Source of the DNA: CAVZCC01 sp963773765
GTDB taxonomy: Bacteria; Actinomycetota; Acidimicrobiia; Acidimicrobiales; Microtrichaceae
Direction of reading: 5' to 3'
Length of the DNA stretch: 64,000 bases
Assembly (NCBI GenBank): GCA_963773765.1
Contig: CAVZCC010000005.1
Span: 794,489-858,488, forward strand
In this document: positions 17,247-27,570 of the stretch, in pieces
How the letters are laid out: the number at the start of each line of letters is the position of its first letter
How positions within the stretch are numbered: position 1 is the stretch's first letter
The notes under the pieces: generated by a model
Database searches by the model: none
What the model was told of the DNA's origin: nothing
The model's input: only the letters and a program-made list of their open reading frames with translations
Translations under genes and position numbers: made by a program

Positions 17247-17678
17247 CTACTCCTGGACCAGCTCGATGAGCGTGCCGCACGCGCCCTTGGGGTGGATGAA
17301 CGCCACCGTGGTGCCCCGCGAGCCGGGCCTGGGGGCCGCGTCGATGGGCGTGGCACCCGCCGCCACCATGGCGTCCAGCGCGGCCTGGCAGTCGTCCACG
17401 CGGTAACCGACGTGGTGCAGTCCCTCGCCCCGCTTCTCGATGGCCTTGGCGATGGGTGAGTCGGGGCGGGTGGCGGCGGTCAGCTGGATGTAGCTGTCGG
17501 CCACCTTGACCAGCGCCTCCTCCACGCCGTCGGAGTCCACCACCTCCCGGTGGGCGACGGTGGCGCCGAAGGCCCGCTGGTAGAAGTCGACCGCGGCGTC
17601 CAGGTCCCGGACCGCGATGGCCACGTGGTCGATCTCGGTCAGGAGCATCTCTGCGGGCGGTGTCGGTTCATCGGACAT
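17247..17678 (-). CDS. mce: Methylmalonyl-CoA epimerase
   Basis: 143 residues, glyoxalase/VOC fold. Metal ligands H18 (TEIDHVAIAVRDL), Q65, H89 (GLHHVGYRV) and E139 (GTLIELVQE) match the epimerase, which interconverts (R)- and (S)-methylmalonyl-CoA and, in the ethylmalonyl-CoA pathway, ethylmalonyl-CoA epimers. It lies 14 bases after ccr on the same strand, supporting the ethylmalonyl-CoA role. Confidence 0.93.
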   Translation of the reverse strand: MSDEPTPPAEMLLTEIDHVAIAVRDLDAAVDFYQRAFGATVAHREVVDSDGVEEALVKVADSYIQLTAATRPDSPIAKAIEKRGEGLHHVGYRVDDCQAALDAMVAAGATPIDAAPRPGSRGTTVAFIHPKGACGTLIELVQE

Positions 17679-17692
17679 GGTGGGCTCCTCGC

Positions 17693-19042
17693 TCACAGCT
17701 CGCCGCGTGCGTGCCGCTGGTACAGGGTGATCTTGTCCTCGCCGATGGCCTCGCGCTTGTCGGGATCGGCGATGCCCAGGCCGGCCTCGGGGGCCAGGCA
17801 CAGCACGCCCAGCTTGCCCTCGCCCTGGTTGCGGTGGGTCTTGAGGGCGGCCTCGCCCACCTGCTCGAGCGGGAAGACCTCGCTCATGACGGGCTGGATG
17901 GCGCCCTGGTCGATGAGGCGGTTCATGTTCCACGCCTCCTGGTAGTTGGCGAAGTGGCTGGAGACGATGCTCTTGAGCTTCATCCACAGGTGCCGGTTGT
18001 CGTACTCGATCATGTAGCCGGAGGTGGCGGCGCAGGTGACGATCTTGCCGCCCTTCTTGGCGATGAACACCGAGGCGCCCATCGTGGAGCGCCCGGGGTG
18101 CTCGAAGACGATGTCGGGGTCCTCGCCCACCAGTTGGCGCACCTTCTTGCCCAGCCGGCGCCACTCCCCCTCGTCCTGGGTGTGCTCGTCGGACCAGAAC
18201 TGGTAGCCCTCGGCGCGGCGATCGATGACGGCGTCGCACCCCATGGCCTGCAGCAGCTTCACCCGGCTCTCGGAGGAGACGACGCCCACGGGCGTGCCAC
18301 CACCGTTGAGCACCAGCTGGGTGGCGTAGGCACCGATGCCGCCGGTGGCGCCCCAGATGAACACCACGTCGCCCTGCTTCATGCGCGCCGCGTGCTCGCC
18401 CACCAGCATCCGGTAGCTGGTGGAGGCGCACAGCGCGTTGACCGCGGCCTCCTCCCAGGTGAGGTGCTCGGGCTTGGGCATGAGCTGGTTGGCCTTGACG
18501 ACGGAGAGGTCGGCCAGGCCGCCGTAGTTGGTCTCGAAGCCCCAGATGCGCTGGTTGGCCGCGAGCATCGAGTCGTTGTGGGCCGACGGGTCCTGGTCGT
18601 CCACGTGGTTGCAGTGCACGGTGACACGATCACCGGGCTTCCAGTTGCGCACGGCGGAGCCGACCCGCAGCACCACGCCCGAGGCATCCGAGCCCACCAC
18701 GTGGAAGTCCTGCTTGTTCCGGGCCCCCCACACCGACTCCTTGCCCAGCCGGTCCAGGAACCCGAACGTGGACAGCGGCTCGAAGATGGAGCTCCACACG
18801 GTGTTGAAGTTGATCGAGCTCGCCATGACGGCGATGTAGACCTCGTCCGGCGCCAACTCGGGCGTGGCGATGTCACCGATGTGGAGGGACTTGCGGGGGT
18901 CCTTGTCCTCCGACGCCACCCCCTCGAACATCTCCTGCTCGGACCGCAGCACGTGGGCGGCCCGGTAGGACTCAGGGATCGGGAGGTTGGCGATGTCATC
19001 GCCCGACGCGCCCGACTGGATGGCCTCGAGGATCTCCTGCAT
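17693..19042 (-). CDS. ccr: Crotonyl-CoA carboxylase/reductase
   Basis: 449 residues, medium-chain dehydrogenase/reductase family. Family-specific stretches such as SSINFNTVWSSIFEP, GSDASGVVLRVG, WGATGGIGAYATQLVLNGGG and FEHPGRSTMGASVF are all present. The enzyme reductively carboxylates crotonyl-CoA to ethylmalonyl-CoA with NADPH and CO2, the key step of the ethylmalonyl-CoA pathway or of extender-unit supply. A TAGGTT box ends eight bases before ATG 19042, suggesting a leaderless transcript. Co-transcribed with mce. Confidence 0.95.
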   Translation of the reverse strand: MQEILEAIQSGASGDDIANLPIPESYRAAHVLRSEQEMFEGVASEDKDPRKSLHIGDIATPELAPDEVYIAVMASSINFNTVWSSIFEPLSTFGFLDRLGKESVWGARNKQDFHVVGSDASGVVLRVGSAVRNWKPGDRVTVHCNHVDDQDPSAHNDSMLAANQRIWGFETNYGGLADLSVVKANQLMPKPEHLTWEEAAVNALCASTSYRMLVGEHAARMKQGDVVFIWGATGGIGAYATQLVLNGGGTPVGVVSSESRVKLLQAMGCDAVIDRRAEGYQFWSDEHTQDEGEWRRLGKKVRQLVGEDPDIVFEHPGRSTMGASVFIAKKGGKIVTCAATSGYMIEYDNRHLWMKLKSIVSSHFANYQEAWNMNRLIDQGAIQPVMSEVFPLEQVGEAALKTHRNQGEGKLGVLCLAPEAGLGIADPDKREAIGEDKITLYQRHARGEL

Positions 19043-19103
19043 GGAGGCGCAACCTACCGGTCGGTAACCCGGGGTTCCAGCCAGAGAGGAAACTGGTTTC
19101 CTG

Positions 19104-20287
<1,184 letters not shown>

Positions 20288-20288
<1 letters not shown>

Positions 20289-20770
20289 CAGGCCGGGCCG
20301 AACAGCGACGCCAGCCGGGCCACGGCCTCCGGCGAGCCCACCGCCACCACCAGCGCCCCCGGCGCCAGGACATGGTCCGGCCCGGGTGCGGGTTCGGCGT
20401 CGTCACCGTCGATGACGGCTGCGATGCTGGCCCCCGTGCGGGTCCGGACCTGCTCGTCGCCGATCCTGCGGCCGGCCACCGGGGAGGTCGGGTCGACCGC
20501 GACCCAGTCGATGGCGAGGCCCTCGATCCGCTGCAGGCTGAGCGCGGCGTCCACGATCCGGTCCTGGCCGAGCAGGTCCGCCAGGGTGTCGCTCTCCTGG
20601 AGCTCGAGCGGGACCACGGAACGGCAGGTGTCGGGGTCGGCCCGGTCGTACAGCAGGAGGTCACGGCGTCCCGACCGGGTCACGATCACGCCGATGCGGT
20701 CCCCGCCCCGGGTGGCGAACTCGCGCCGTACCCCGATGCCGGGCAGGTGGGTCTCGTCGATCTCGGTCAT
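20288..20770 (-). CDS. khtT: KhtT-like regulatory subunit with TrkA-C/RCK domain
   Basis: 160 residues. The N-terminal half (LPGIGVRREFATRGGDRIGVIVTRSGRRDL) matches the KhtT beta-domain; the C-terminal half is a TrkA-C (RCK_C) domain (GRRIGDEQVRTRTGASIAAVI...GALVVAVGSPEAVARLASLF) that in KhtT binds c-di-AMP. It gates the adjacent antiporter. Start ATG 20770 has a GGAGGACC ribosome site. Confidence 0.85.
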
Positions 20771-20842
20771 GGCGGTCCTCCGGCGACCGAGGCTACGGGG
20801 GTCGGTCCGGCGACTGCCGTCGGCCCTCGGTACCGTTCACCC

Positions 20843-21439
20843 ATGGCCACGGATCGCGTTCCCACCCGACGCACCGAGCGGCTGGTCCTCCGGCCGTGGC
20901 GGGCGTCGGACCGCGAGCCGTTCGCCGCGCTCAACGCCGACCCGGTGGTGATGGAGCACCTCCAGGGGACGATGGACCGGGCCGCGTCCGACGCCTCCGT
21001 CGACCGCATCCACGCGTGCTGGGCGGACCGGGGCTGGGGACTGTGGGCCGTCGAGGTGCCGGAGGTGTCGCCGTTCATCGGCTACGTCGGCCTCTGGCCC
21101 GCCGACTTCGTGGCACCGGGCACGGTCGAGGTGGGGTGGCGCCTGGCCCGGGAGTTCTGGGGCAACGGGTACGCGCCGGAGGCCGCAGCCGACGCCCTGC
21201 GCTTCGGGTTCCAGGACGTGGGGCTGGACGAGGTCGTGTCCTTCACCGTCCCGCAGAACTCCAACTCCTGGCGGGTGATGGAGAAGATCGGCCTGCGCCG
21301 CGCCCCGGGACGGGACTTCGACCATCCCCGGGTGGACCCCACCCAGCACCCCCGACTGGTCCGTCACGTGCTGTACGCCCTGACGGCGGACGAGTGGCGG
21401 GCGGCACAGGGCGGCGCCCCCGATTCCCCCCGCAAGTGA
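20843..21439 (+). CDS. GNAT-family N-acetyltransferase (RimJ/RimL type)
   Basis: 198 residues. N-terminal RTERLVLRPWRASDREPFAALNADPVVMEHL and acetyl-CoA loop region FWGNGYAPEAAADALRFGF, followed by NSNSWRVMEKIGLRR, are the standard RimJ/RimL-type GNAT motifs. The acceptor is unknown. A TACCGT box ends six bases before ATG 20843, suggesting a leaderless mRNA. Divergent from khtTU. Confidence 0.9.
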   Translation: MATDRVPTRRTERLVLRPWRASDREPFAALNADPVVMEHLQGTMDRAASDASVDRIHACWADRGWGLWAVEVPEVSPFIGYVGLWPADFVAPGTVEVGWRLAREFWGNGYAPEAAADALRFGFQDVGLDEVVSFTVPQNSNSWRVMEKIGLRRAPGRDFDHPRVDPTQHPRLVRHVLYALTADEWRAAQGGAPDSPRK

Positions 21440-21507
21440 CCCTTCGGTAACCTCGCACGATCAGTCGCCGGGGTCCGAACGTGGCCCCGCTCGGGGAGGT
21501 AACCGCC

Positions 21508-22689
21508 ATGCCTGGTTCGGTGATTCTTTCGGGGGCCCGTACCCCCATCGGCAAGTTGTCCGGCTCGCTCGCCGGGTTCAAGGGCACGGACCTGGGTGGC
21601 TTCGCCATCAAGGGCGCCCTGGAGCGGGCCGGCGTGGCCGGCGAGGACGTGGACTACGTCTTCATGGGCCAGGTGCTCCTGGCCGGCGCCGGGCAGATGA
21701 CGGCCCGTCAGGCCGCGGTGGCGGGCGGCATCCCCATGAGCATCCCGTCCACCACCGTCAACAAGGTCTGCCTGTCCGGCATCCACGCGATCATGCTGGC
21801 CGACCTCATGATCCAGGCCGGCCTGGCCGAGGTCGTGGTGGCCGGTGGCATGGAGTCCATGACCAACGCCCCCTACCTCCTGCCCGACGCCCGGGCCGGC
21901 ATGCGCATGGGTGACAAGTCCGTCGTCGACTCGATGATGTACGACGGCCTGTTCTGCGCCTTCGACCAGTGCGCCATGGGCGCCGGCACCGAGAAGTACG
22001 CGGCGTCGGCCGGCCTCGGCCGCGAGGAGCAGGACCAGCTGGCCGCCGCGTCGCACGAGCGTGCCGCCCGGGCCCAGAAGGACGGCCTGTTCGACGACGA
22101 GATCGTCAGCGTGGAGATCCCCCAGCGCAAGGGTGACCCCGTGGTCTTCTCCGAGGACGAGGGCGTGCGGGCCGCCACCACGATGGAGTCGCTCGGCGCG
22201 CTGCGCCCCGCCTTCGACAAGGCCGGCAACATCACCGCCGGCAACGCGTCGCAGATCTCCGACGGCGGCGCCGCGGTGGTCGTGGCCTCCAAGGCCGCGG
22301 CGGAGCGCATCGGCGGTGACCCGCTGGGCGAGATCGTCAGCTACGGCGAGGTGGCCGGACCGGACGCATCGCTCCTGACCCAGCCCTCGCGCTCCATCCT
22401 CCAGGGCCTGGAGCGGGCCGGGCTGTCCGTGTCCGACGTGGACCTGTTCGAGCTGAACGAGGCCTTCGCCGCCGTCGGTGTGGCCTCCATGAAGGACCTG
22501 GGCATCACCGACGACATCGTGAACGTGAACGGCGGCGCCATCGCGCTGGGTCACCCCATCGGCATGTCCGGCGCCCGCATCACCATCACCCTGCTGAACG
22601 AGCTCAAGCGTCGGGGCGGCGGCACCGGCGCGGCCGCCCTGTGCGGTGGTGGCGGCCAGGGCGACGCCCTGATCGTCCGCACGATCTGA
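21508..22689 (+). CDS. Acetyl-CoA C-acetyltransferase (thiolase)
   Basis: 393 residues. Nucleophilic C88 (NKVCLSG), GHPIG histidine motif near residue 349 and the second catalytic Cys in LCGGGGQGDA near the C-terminus define a thiolase of the biosynthetic/degradative AtoB-PhaA type. It condenses or cleaves acetoacetyl-CoA. ATG 21508 has GGGGAGGT at ideal spacing. With ccr/mce close by it could feed acetoacetyl-CoA into the ethylmalonyl-CoA route, though the genes are not in one operon. Confidence 0.93.
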   Translation: MPGSVILSGARTPIGKLSGSLAGFKGTDLGGFAIKGALERAGVAGEDVDYVFMGQVLLAGAGQMTARQAAVAGGIPMSIPSTTVNKVCLSGIHAIMLADLMIQAGLAEVVVAGGMESMTNAPYLLPDARAGMRMGDKSVVDSMMYDGLFCAFDQCAMGAGTEKYAASAGLGREEQDQLAAASHERAARAQKDGLFDDEIVSVEIPQRKGDPVVFSEDEGVRAATTMESLGALRPAFDKAGNITAGNASQISDGGAAVVVASKAAAERIGGDPLGEIVSYGEVAGPDASLLTQPSRSILQGLERAGLSVSDVDLFELNEAFAAVGVASMKDLGITDDIVNVNGGAIALGHPIGMSGARITITLLNELKRRGGGTGAAALCGGGGQGDALIVRTI

Positions 22690-22710
22690 GCCACACCGGG
22701 CACCCCGCCC

Positions 22711-22777
22711 AACCCACCCGGTTCTTGCGTCACTTCTCGGGCCGCCGGCCCGATGGGTGACGCCGAAACCGAGGAGA
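22711..22777. repeat. Palindromic intergenic repeat, copy B
   Basis: Imperfect palindrome: left arm ACCCGGTTCTTGCGTCAC and right arm GTGACGCCGAAACCGAGG are near reverse complements, around a perfect central hairpin CGGGCC-GCC-GGCCCG. It lies upstream of the AbiEi/DUF559 gene; copy C, with the same central hairpin, lies at that gene's end in the same orientation. Confidence 0.65.
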
Positions 22778-22822
22778 TGTCAGGCCTGCTTCCCCCACCG
22801 GAACTCCTCCGAGGGGGAAGCA

Positions 22823-23776
22823 GTGCCCGTTTTCGACGACATCGCCGCCATCACCGCGACGCAACACGGCTGTGTGACGTGGACCCAGCTCCGGACGCTC
22901 GGCCTCACCCGGGACCGGGTGCGGGGACTGGTCCGTTCCGGGTTCCTGGCCCGCTCGAGTCCCGGTGTGTTCACGATCGTTGGATCGGAGGCGACGTGGT
23001 CGCGGCGGGTCATGGCCCTGGTCCTGGCCGGAGGGCCGCAGTCGCTCGCCGCCCACCGCACCGCGGCAGGGCTGTGGCGGCTGGGCGGTTTCCGGCCCGG
23101 GCACGTGGAGGTGGTGGGCCCGCGAGGCGGACGCACCCGCACCGGTCGGTCACACGAGACCGTTGACCTCCCGGGACGGGACCGGTCGCAAGTGTCCGGC
23201 ATCGCATCCACGTCGCCCACCAGGACGCTGATCGACATGGGTCGCTACGTCGGGGCCCACCGACTCGGCCTGATGATCGACGACGCGGTCCGGCGCCGCC
23301 TGGCGACCTACGAGGGCCTGCACGAACGGTTCCGCGAGCTGGCGCGGCAGGGGCGCCCGGGGATCGCCACCGTGCGTCTGGCCCTGGAGGACCGACCGTT
23401 CGGAGCACCGGTCCCGGGGAGCGACTTCGAGACGATCACCCGCACCCTGCTGGTCCGTCACGGGATCCCGCAGCCGGTCCTCCAGTACCCCGTCGTGTGC
23501 GGGGAGTACCGCTTCCTGGTCGACCTGGCCTGGCCGGACGAACTCCTCGCCGTGGAGTGCGAGGGCTGGAAGTACCACGCCACGCCGGACCAGCTGGGGT
23601 GGGACGAGTTCCGCCGCAACCAGCTGACCCTCCGCGGCTGGCGGGTGCTCACCTTCACCTGGCGGCGGGTCCATGACGAACCTGGTGGCGTGGTGTCGGA
23701 GGTGCGTTCGGCCCTCCACACCCGCCATCCCCGCCCAGAGATGCGTGCAGGATCGGGCCGCAGGCCCGAAACGTGA
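22823..23776 (+). CDS. AbiEi-type HTH plus DUF559 (Vsr-like) nuclease-fold protein
   Basis: 317 residues. The N-terminal third resembles the AbiEi antitoxin winged helix (QHGCVTWTQLRTLGLTRDRVRGLVRSGFLARSSPGVFTI); the C-terminal third is a DUF559/Vsr-like endonuclease fold (FLVDLAWPDELLAVECEGWKYH; NQLTLRGWRVLTFTW) with D, E and WxxH residues of the kind that bind metal. GTG 22823 follows GAGGGGGAA. No AbiEii toxin is adjacent. The gene is flanked by repeat copies B and C, and its last codons and stop lie inside copy C. Role in defence, toxin-antitoxin or repeat handling is unknown. Confidence 0.85.
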   Translation: MPVFDDIAAITATQHGCVTWTQLRTLGLTRDRVRGLVRSGFLARSSPGVFTIVGSEATWSRRVMALVLAGGPQSLAAHRTAAGLWRLGGFRPGHVEVVGPRGGRTRTGRSHETVDLPGRDRSQVSGIASTSPTRTLIDMGRYVGAHRLGLMIDDAVRRRLATYEGLHERFRELARQGRPGIATVRLALEDRPFGAPVPGSDFETITRTLLVRHGIPQPVLQYPVVCGEYRFLVDLAWPDELLAVECEGWKYHATPDQLGWDEFRRNQLTLRGWRVLTFTWRRVHDEPGGVVSEVRSALHTRHPRPEMRAGSGRRPET

Positions 23777-23796
23777 CGCCGGAACCGGGGGTGGGG
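23741..23796. repeat. Palindromic repeat, copy C
   Basis: Aligns with copy B across ATGCGT, the central hairpin CGGGCC-GCA-GGCCCG and the right arm GTGACGCCGGAACCGGGG. The TGA stop of the DUF559 gene (23774-23776) falls inside it, so the last dozen codons of that gene derive from the repeat. Confidence 0.6.
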
Positions 23797-23813
23797 GCGG
23801 CCGGAAGGGCGGG

Positions 23814-24224
23814 TCAGCCCAGGCGGTCCCGGGCCCGGTCGACCGGGATGACCGCCTCCACCTCGATCTCCACCTTCCAGCGGGGATCCAGCAGCGACGC
23901 CACCACGACCGTGGTGTTCACGGGCAGGACGTCGGCGAAGTACTCCCCGTGCACCGCGCCGATGACCTCGAAGTCCGCGGCATCCACCAGGTACACCCTG
24001 GTCCGGACCACGTCACGGACCGACGAGCCGACCCGGCCGAGGGCCTCCTCGATGATCTCCATGCACCGGCGGGCCTGCACCCCGGGATCCGGGTCCACCT
24101 CACCGTCGTCGAACTTGGGCGCGGTGCCGGCCACGAACACCCGGTCCCCCACCCGCACCGCACGGCTGTAGCCGACGGTGAGCTCCCACGGTGATCCGGA
24201 CGAGATGCGTTGACGATCCTCCAC
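23814..24224 (-). CDS. RidA/YjgF-family protein
   Basis: 136 residues with the RidA pattern: AVRVGDRVFVAGTAP, QARRCMEIIEEALGRVGSSVRDVVRTRVYLVD and the C-terminal VEIEVEAVIPVDR. True RidA proteins hydrolyse reactive enamine/imine intermediates of amino-acid metabolism and use an Arg in the VRTRVYL region, present here; other subfamilies differ in activity. A TACGGT box ends eight bases before GTG 24224 (leaderless pattern). Confidence 0.9.
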   Translation of the reverse strand: MEDRQRISSGSPWELTVGYSRAVRVGDRVFVAGTAPKFDDGEVDPDPGVQARRCMEIIEEALGRVGSSVRDVVRTRVYLVDAADFEVIGAVHGEYFADVLPVNTTVVVASLLDPRWKVEIEVEAVIPVDRARDRLG

Positions 24225-24241
24225 GGCCCCGGACCGTAGCG

Positions 24242-24865
24242 TCAGTCGGCCGCGGCTTCGTGGCCGATGACGCGGCGACCCTCCAGCGCCCGGCCCAGCG
24301 TCAGCTCGTCGGCGTACTCCAGGTCACCGCCCACCGGCAGGCCCGACGCGATGCGCGACACGGTGAGGCCGGGCATGTCCAGCACCTTGGTGAGGTACAG
24401 CGCGGTGGCCTCGCCCTCCAGGTTGGGGTTGGTGCAGATGATCACCTCCGTGATGCCCTCCGCACCCACGCGGGCCAGCAGCTCACGGATCTTCAGTTGC
24501 TCGGGACCCACGCCCTGGAGGTGGTCGATCGCTCCCTGCAGCACGTGGTAGCGGCCGCGGAACTCCCGGGTGCGCTCGATGGCCACGACGTCCCGGGGCT
24601 CCTCCACCACGCACACCACCTGCACGTCGCGGCGGTCGTCGGAGCAGATGGGGCACAGGTCGCCCTCGGACAGGTTGAAGCACCGTTGGCAGAACCCGAC
24701 CCGCTGCTTGGCCTCCACGATGGCCCGGGCCAGGCGGTTGGCCTCTTCCGCGTCCACCTTGAGCAGGTGGAAGGCGATGCGCTGGGCGGACTTGGGGCCG
24801 ACTCCGGGGAGCCGGCCCAGGGCGTCGATCAGGTCCTGGACCGACGTGGCGTAGGCCGTGCCCAC
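24242..24865 (-). CDS. recR: Recombination mediator RecR
   Basis: 207 residues. N-terminal helix-hairpin-helix (LIDALGRLPGVGPKSAQRIAFHLL), zinc cluster C59-C62-C71-C74 and a Toprim domain (VCVVEEPRDVVAIER; EVIICTNPNLEGEATALYL) are complete. With RecF and RecO it loads RecA at gaps. It follows the ybaB gene, in the conserved dnaX-ybaB-recR order, with its start touching the ybaB stop. Confidence 0.97.
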   Translation of the reverse strand: MGTAYATSVQDLIDALGRLPGVGPKSAQRIAFHLLKVDAEEANRLARAIVEAKQRVGFCQRCFNLSEGDLCPICSDDRRDVQVVCVVEEPRDVVAIERTREFRGRYHVLQGAIDHLQGVGPEQLKIRELLARVGAEGITEVIICTNPNLEGEATALYLTKVLDMPGLTVSRIASGLPVGGDLEYADELTLGRALEGRRVIGHEAAAD

Positions 24866-25313
24866 TCAGGCCCCGCCCAGCAGGCCGCCGAGCCCACCCA
24901 GGCCACCGGCGCCACCCAGGCCACCCAGCGGGTCCGCCTCCGCCTGCAGCCGGGCCACGCCCTCGTGGGCGTCGGTCCAGGCCGCCACCACCAGGTCCTC
25001 CAGCATGGACACGTCGGCCGGGTCCACCACCGACGGGTCGATCGAGACCTGCACCAGGTGGAGGTGGCCGTTGAGCGTGACCTTGACACACGCCGCCCCC
25101 GGCGCTGCCCTCGACCTCCGTGGCGGCCAGCTCCTCCTGGGCCTCCGCCATGCGCTCGCCCATGTCCTGGGCCATCTGCATCATGGCGCCCAGGTCCAGC
25201 CCGCCCAGGCCGGCACCGCCGAGGGCGGCCATGGCGTCCTCCGCCGGCACCATGCCCTCTGCCGGGCCGTCGTCCACGATCTCGCCCTGGATCGGTTCGT
25301 CGTCGTTGCTCAT
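24866..25313 (-). CDS. YbaB/EbfC nucleoid-associated protein (one frameshift)
   Basis: About 148 residues after reading past one extra base near 25095. The N-terminal part has acidic residues then the coiled helix MMQMAQDMGERMAEAQEELAATEVEG; the C-terminal part is the YbaB core (VKVTLNGHLHLVQVSIDPSVV... LVVAAWTDA) with a Gly/Leu-rich tail. Forms DNA-binding dimers. ATG 25313 overlaps the dnaX stop by four bases and recR follows directly, the classic order. The unusually long N-terminal acidic extension is a minor oddity. Confidence 0.88.
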
Positions 25314-27493
25314 GGGGATCCCTCGCCGTCCTCCACCAGCACCGCTCCGGGGAAGGCCTTGGTCAGCTTGTCGATGCCGGAGGTGGCGACGTCGGTGGCG
25401 TCCTCCAACTCGGTGACGTCGATCATGGCCGGATCCTCGTCGTCCGCGGTGTCATCCGGAGCGACATCGGCGGGTCCGTCCGGGGTCGGGGCGGTACCAC
25501 CATCGCCACCGGGGGCGGGTGCGGCGACAGGGGCAGCGGGGTCCTCCGGAGCGGCGGCCGGCGGCCGCTCCGGTGCAGGCGGTTCCGGCGTGGGGGCCGC
25601 CGATGCGCGGGCCGGGGCCGGCGCATCGGACCCGTAGCGGGCCGCGTCGGCCTGGTCGATCAGGATCAGGGTCACCGGACTGCCGAGGTGGGCGGCCAGC
25701 GCGGCCTCTACATCCGCGCGGTACTTCTCCGCCCGGTCACGGGTGGGTGCGTTGTCCAGTGCGAACACCGCGCCCCGGTCGGTGACGGCCACGAACCTGC
25801 CACCGCTGTAGATGGCCTTGCTCATCCCCTTGAGGGCGGGCATGACGACGTCACCGAAGGCCAGCGCCAACGCGTCCCGGTCCGGGGCACCGCCGGCGGG
25901 CGGAGCGGGCGCGGTGGCCCCGACCGCAGGCGCACCCGCCGCAGGAGCCTCTGACCCGGCCGGGGGCTGGGCCTGCGGGCCGGGGGACGGAGCGGGTTCG
26001 GCGCGTCGCGGACGCGACGGGGCCGCCGGGCGGGCCGGCGGCGGGCCGGGCGCGGCGGGCGGCGCAGCCCCGGCCGACCTGCCCGACGGTGCGTTGCGGC
26101 CCTGCTTGGCCCGCAGCGCCCCCAATGCGGCGCGGGCCTGGGCCGGACCGTCCCCGGAGACGGTGGGCTCGGCGGCCGCCTCCCCGGCGGCGTCCCCGGT
26201 CGGAGCGCCGTCGTCCGGTGCGGCTGCGGGACCACCTTCCACCTCGGGAGCGGGCACCGCCGGGGCGGCTGGGGCAGCCGCTGGTGCCGACGTGGCCCTG
26301 GAGGCGGGCGTCGCCGGGGCAGGCCGCTCCCTGGTCCGGGCCGGCGCCTCCTGCGGGGCCGGGGCGCCGCGGCCTCCCCCTCCGGACGCCGCGCCGTTGG
26401 CGACGGCACGCTCGACCGCCTCGAGGCGTTCGGCCAACCCGTCCACCGACGAGTCCTGCGCCGCGGTCAGGCGAACCAGCGCCACCTCCAGCGGGACCCG
26501 CGGGTCTGCGGCCTGGCGCATGTCCACCAGGGCGGTGCCGACCGACTCCATGGCCCGGGTCAGGGTGGCCGTGCCCAGCCGTTCGGCCCACCCCCCCAGG
26601 CGTTCGCGGTCCGCGTCCACCAGGTGGGGGACCTCCACACCGAGCGACAGCAGGAACGCGTCCCGCAGCGACGTGAGGAGGGCGTCGCCCAGCACTCTGG
26701 GGTCATGACCGTGGGCCAGTGCGTCGGCCACGGCGACGATGGCGGACCCGGTGTTGCGGTCCGCCAGGGACTGGAGCAGCTGGTCCACCGGCTCGGAACG
26801 GGTGATGACACCCCCCGCGGCCACCACCTGGTCCAACGCCGAGAGCGTGTCCCGGGCCGATCCCCGACCCTGGCGCACCACGTAGGCGACGGCCTGGTCG
26901 TCCACGTCCAGGCCGGCATCGGCCGCGATCCAGCGGACGTAGTCCTCCAGCTCCGCGGCCGACAGCAGCTGGAACTCGAAGTGCTGGGTGCGGCTCTTGA
27001 TGGTGGGCAGCACCTTCTGGGGGTCCGTGGTGGCCAGCACGAAGCAGACGTGCTCCGGCGGCTCCTCCAGGGTCTTGAGCAACGCGTTGGACGCGGCCGC
27101 CGACAGCATGTGGACCTCGTCCAGGATGTACACCTTGTTGCGGCCCGGTGAGCCGACCACCGACCGTTCGATCAGGTCCCGGATGGCGTCCACGCCGTTG
27201 TTGGACGCCGCATCCAACTCGAACAGGTCGAAGCTGCGACCGGCCTCGATCTCCAGGCAGGAGCCGCACTCGCAGCACGGCTCGCCGTCCTGGAGGTTCT
27301 CGCAGTTGAGGGCCTTGGCCAGGATGCGGGCGGTGGAGGTCTTGCCGGTCCCGCGGGGCCCCGAGAACAGGTAGGCATGGCCCTCGGTCCCTCCCCGCAC
27401 GGCGTTCTGCAGGGCCCTCACCACGTGGTCCTGGCCTCGGACCTCGCCGAATCGACGGGGTCGGTACCTGCGGTAGAGCGACTGGTGGGCCAC
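25310..27493 (-). CDS. dnaX: DNA polymerase III subunits gamma/tau
   Basis: 727 residues. AAA+ clamp-loader core with Walker A GPRGTGKT at residues 45-52, zinc cysteines C64, C73, C76, C79, Walker B region VYILDEVHML and the sensor-1/arginine-finger region LATTDPQKVLPTIKSRTQ. A long Ala/Pro-rich linker (about residues 370-540) and a tau-like C-terminal domain follow, then a second low-complexity Pro/Ala/Asp tail. A TAGGCT box ends six bases before GTG 27493. Next to the SRP RNA, as usual in actinobacteria. Confidence 0.96.
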   Translation of the reverse strand: MAHQSLYRRYRPRRFGEVRGQDHVVRALQNAVRGGTEGHAYLFSGPRGTGKTSTARILAKALNCENLQDGEPCCECGSCLEIEAGRSFDLFELDAASNNGVDAIRDLIERSVVGSPGRNKVYILDEVHMLSAAASNALLKTLEEPPEHVCFVLATTDPQKVLPTIKSRTQHFEFQLLSAAELEDYVRWIAADAGLDVDDQAVAYVVRQGRGSARDTLSALDQVVAAGGVITRSEPVDQLLQSLADRNTGSAIVAVADALAHGHDPRVLGDALLTSLRDAFLLSLGVEVPHLVDADRERLGGWAERLGTATLTRAMESVGTALVDMRQAADPRVPLEVALVRLTAAQDSSVDGLAERLEAVERAVANGAASGGGGRGAPAPQEAPARTRERPAPATPASRATSAPAAAPAAPAVPAPEVEGGPAAAPDDGAPTGDAAGEAAAEPTVSGDGPAQARAALGALRAKQGRNAPSGRSAGAAPPAAPGPPPARPAAPSRPRRAEPAPSPGPQAQPPAGSEAPAAGAPAVGATAPAPPAGGAPDRDALALAFGDVVMPALKGMSKAIYSGGRFVAVTDRGAVFALDNAPTRDRAEKYRADVEAALAAHLGSPVTLILIDQADAARYGSDAPAPARASAAPTPEPPAPERPPAAAPEDPAAPVAAPAPGGDGGTAPTPDGPADVAPDDTADDEDPAMIDVTELEDATDVATSGIDKLTKAFPGAVLVEDGEGSP

Positions 27494-27570
27494 GGGGCGA
27501 GCCTACTTGCCCGGCCTGACGCCCTCCCCGGGCCCAGCAGGAGTGTCTGCGGACCCTGCCCCGGAACGAA

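Noticed and set aside
24191..25954. A 587-codon open frame on the plus strand across recR, ybaB and dnaX.
   Set aside because: All three minus-strand genes are conserved; the frame is a GC artefact.
26000..26400. Low-complexity Ala/Pro/Gly coding stretch considered as a minisatellite.
   Set aside because: It is the dnaX linker; codons vary without an exact repeated unit.
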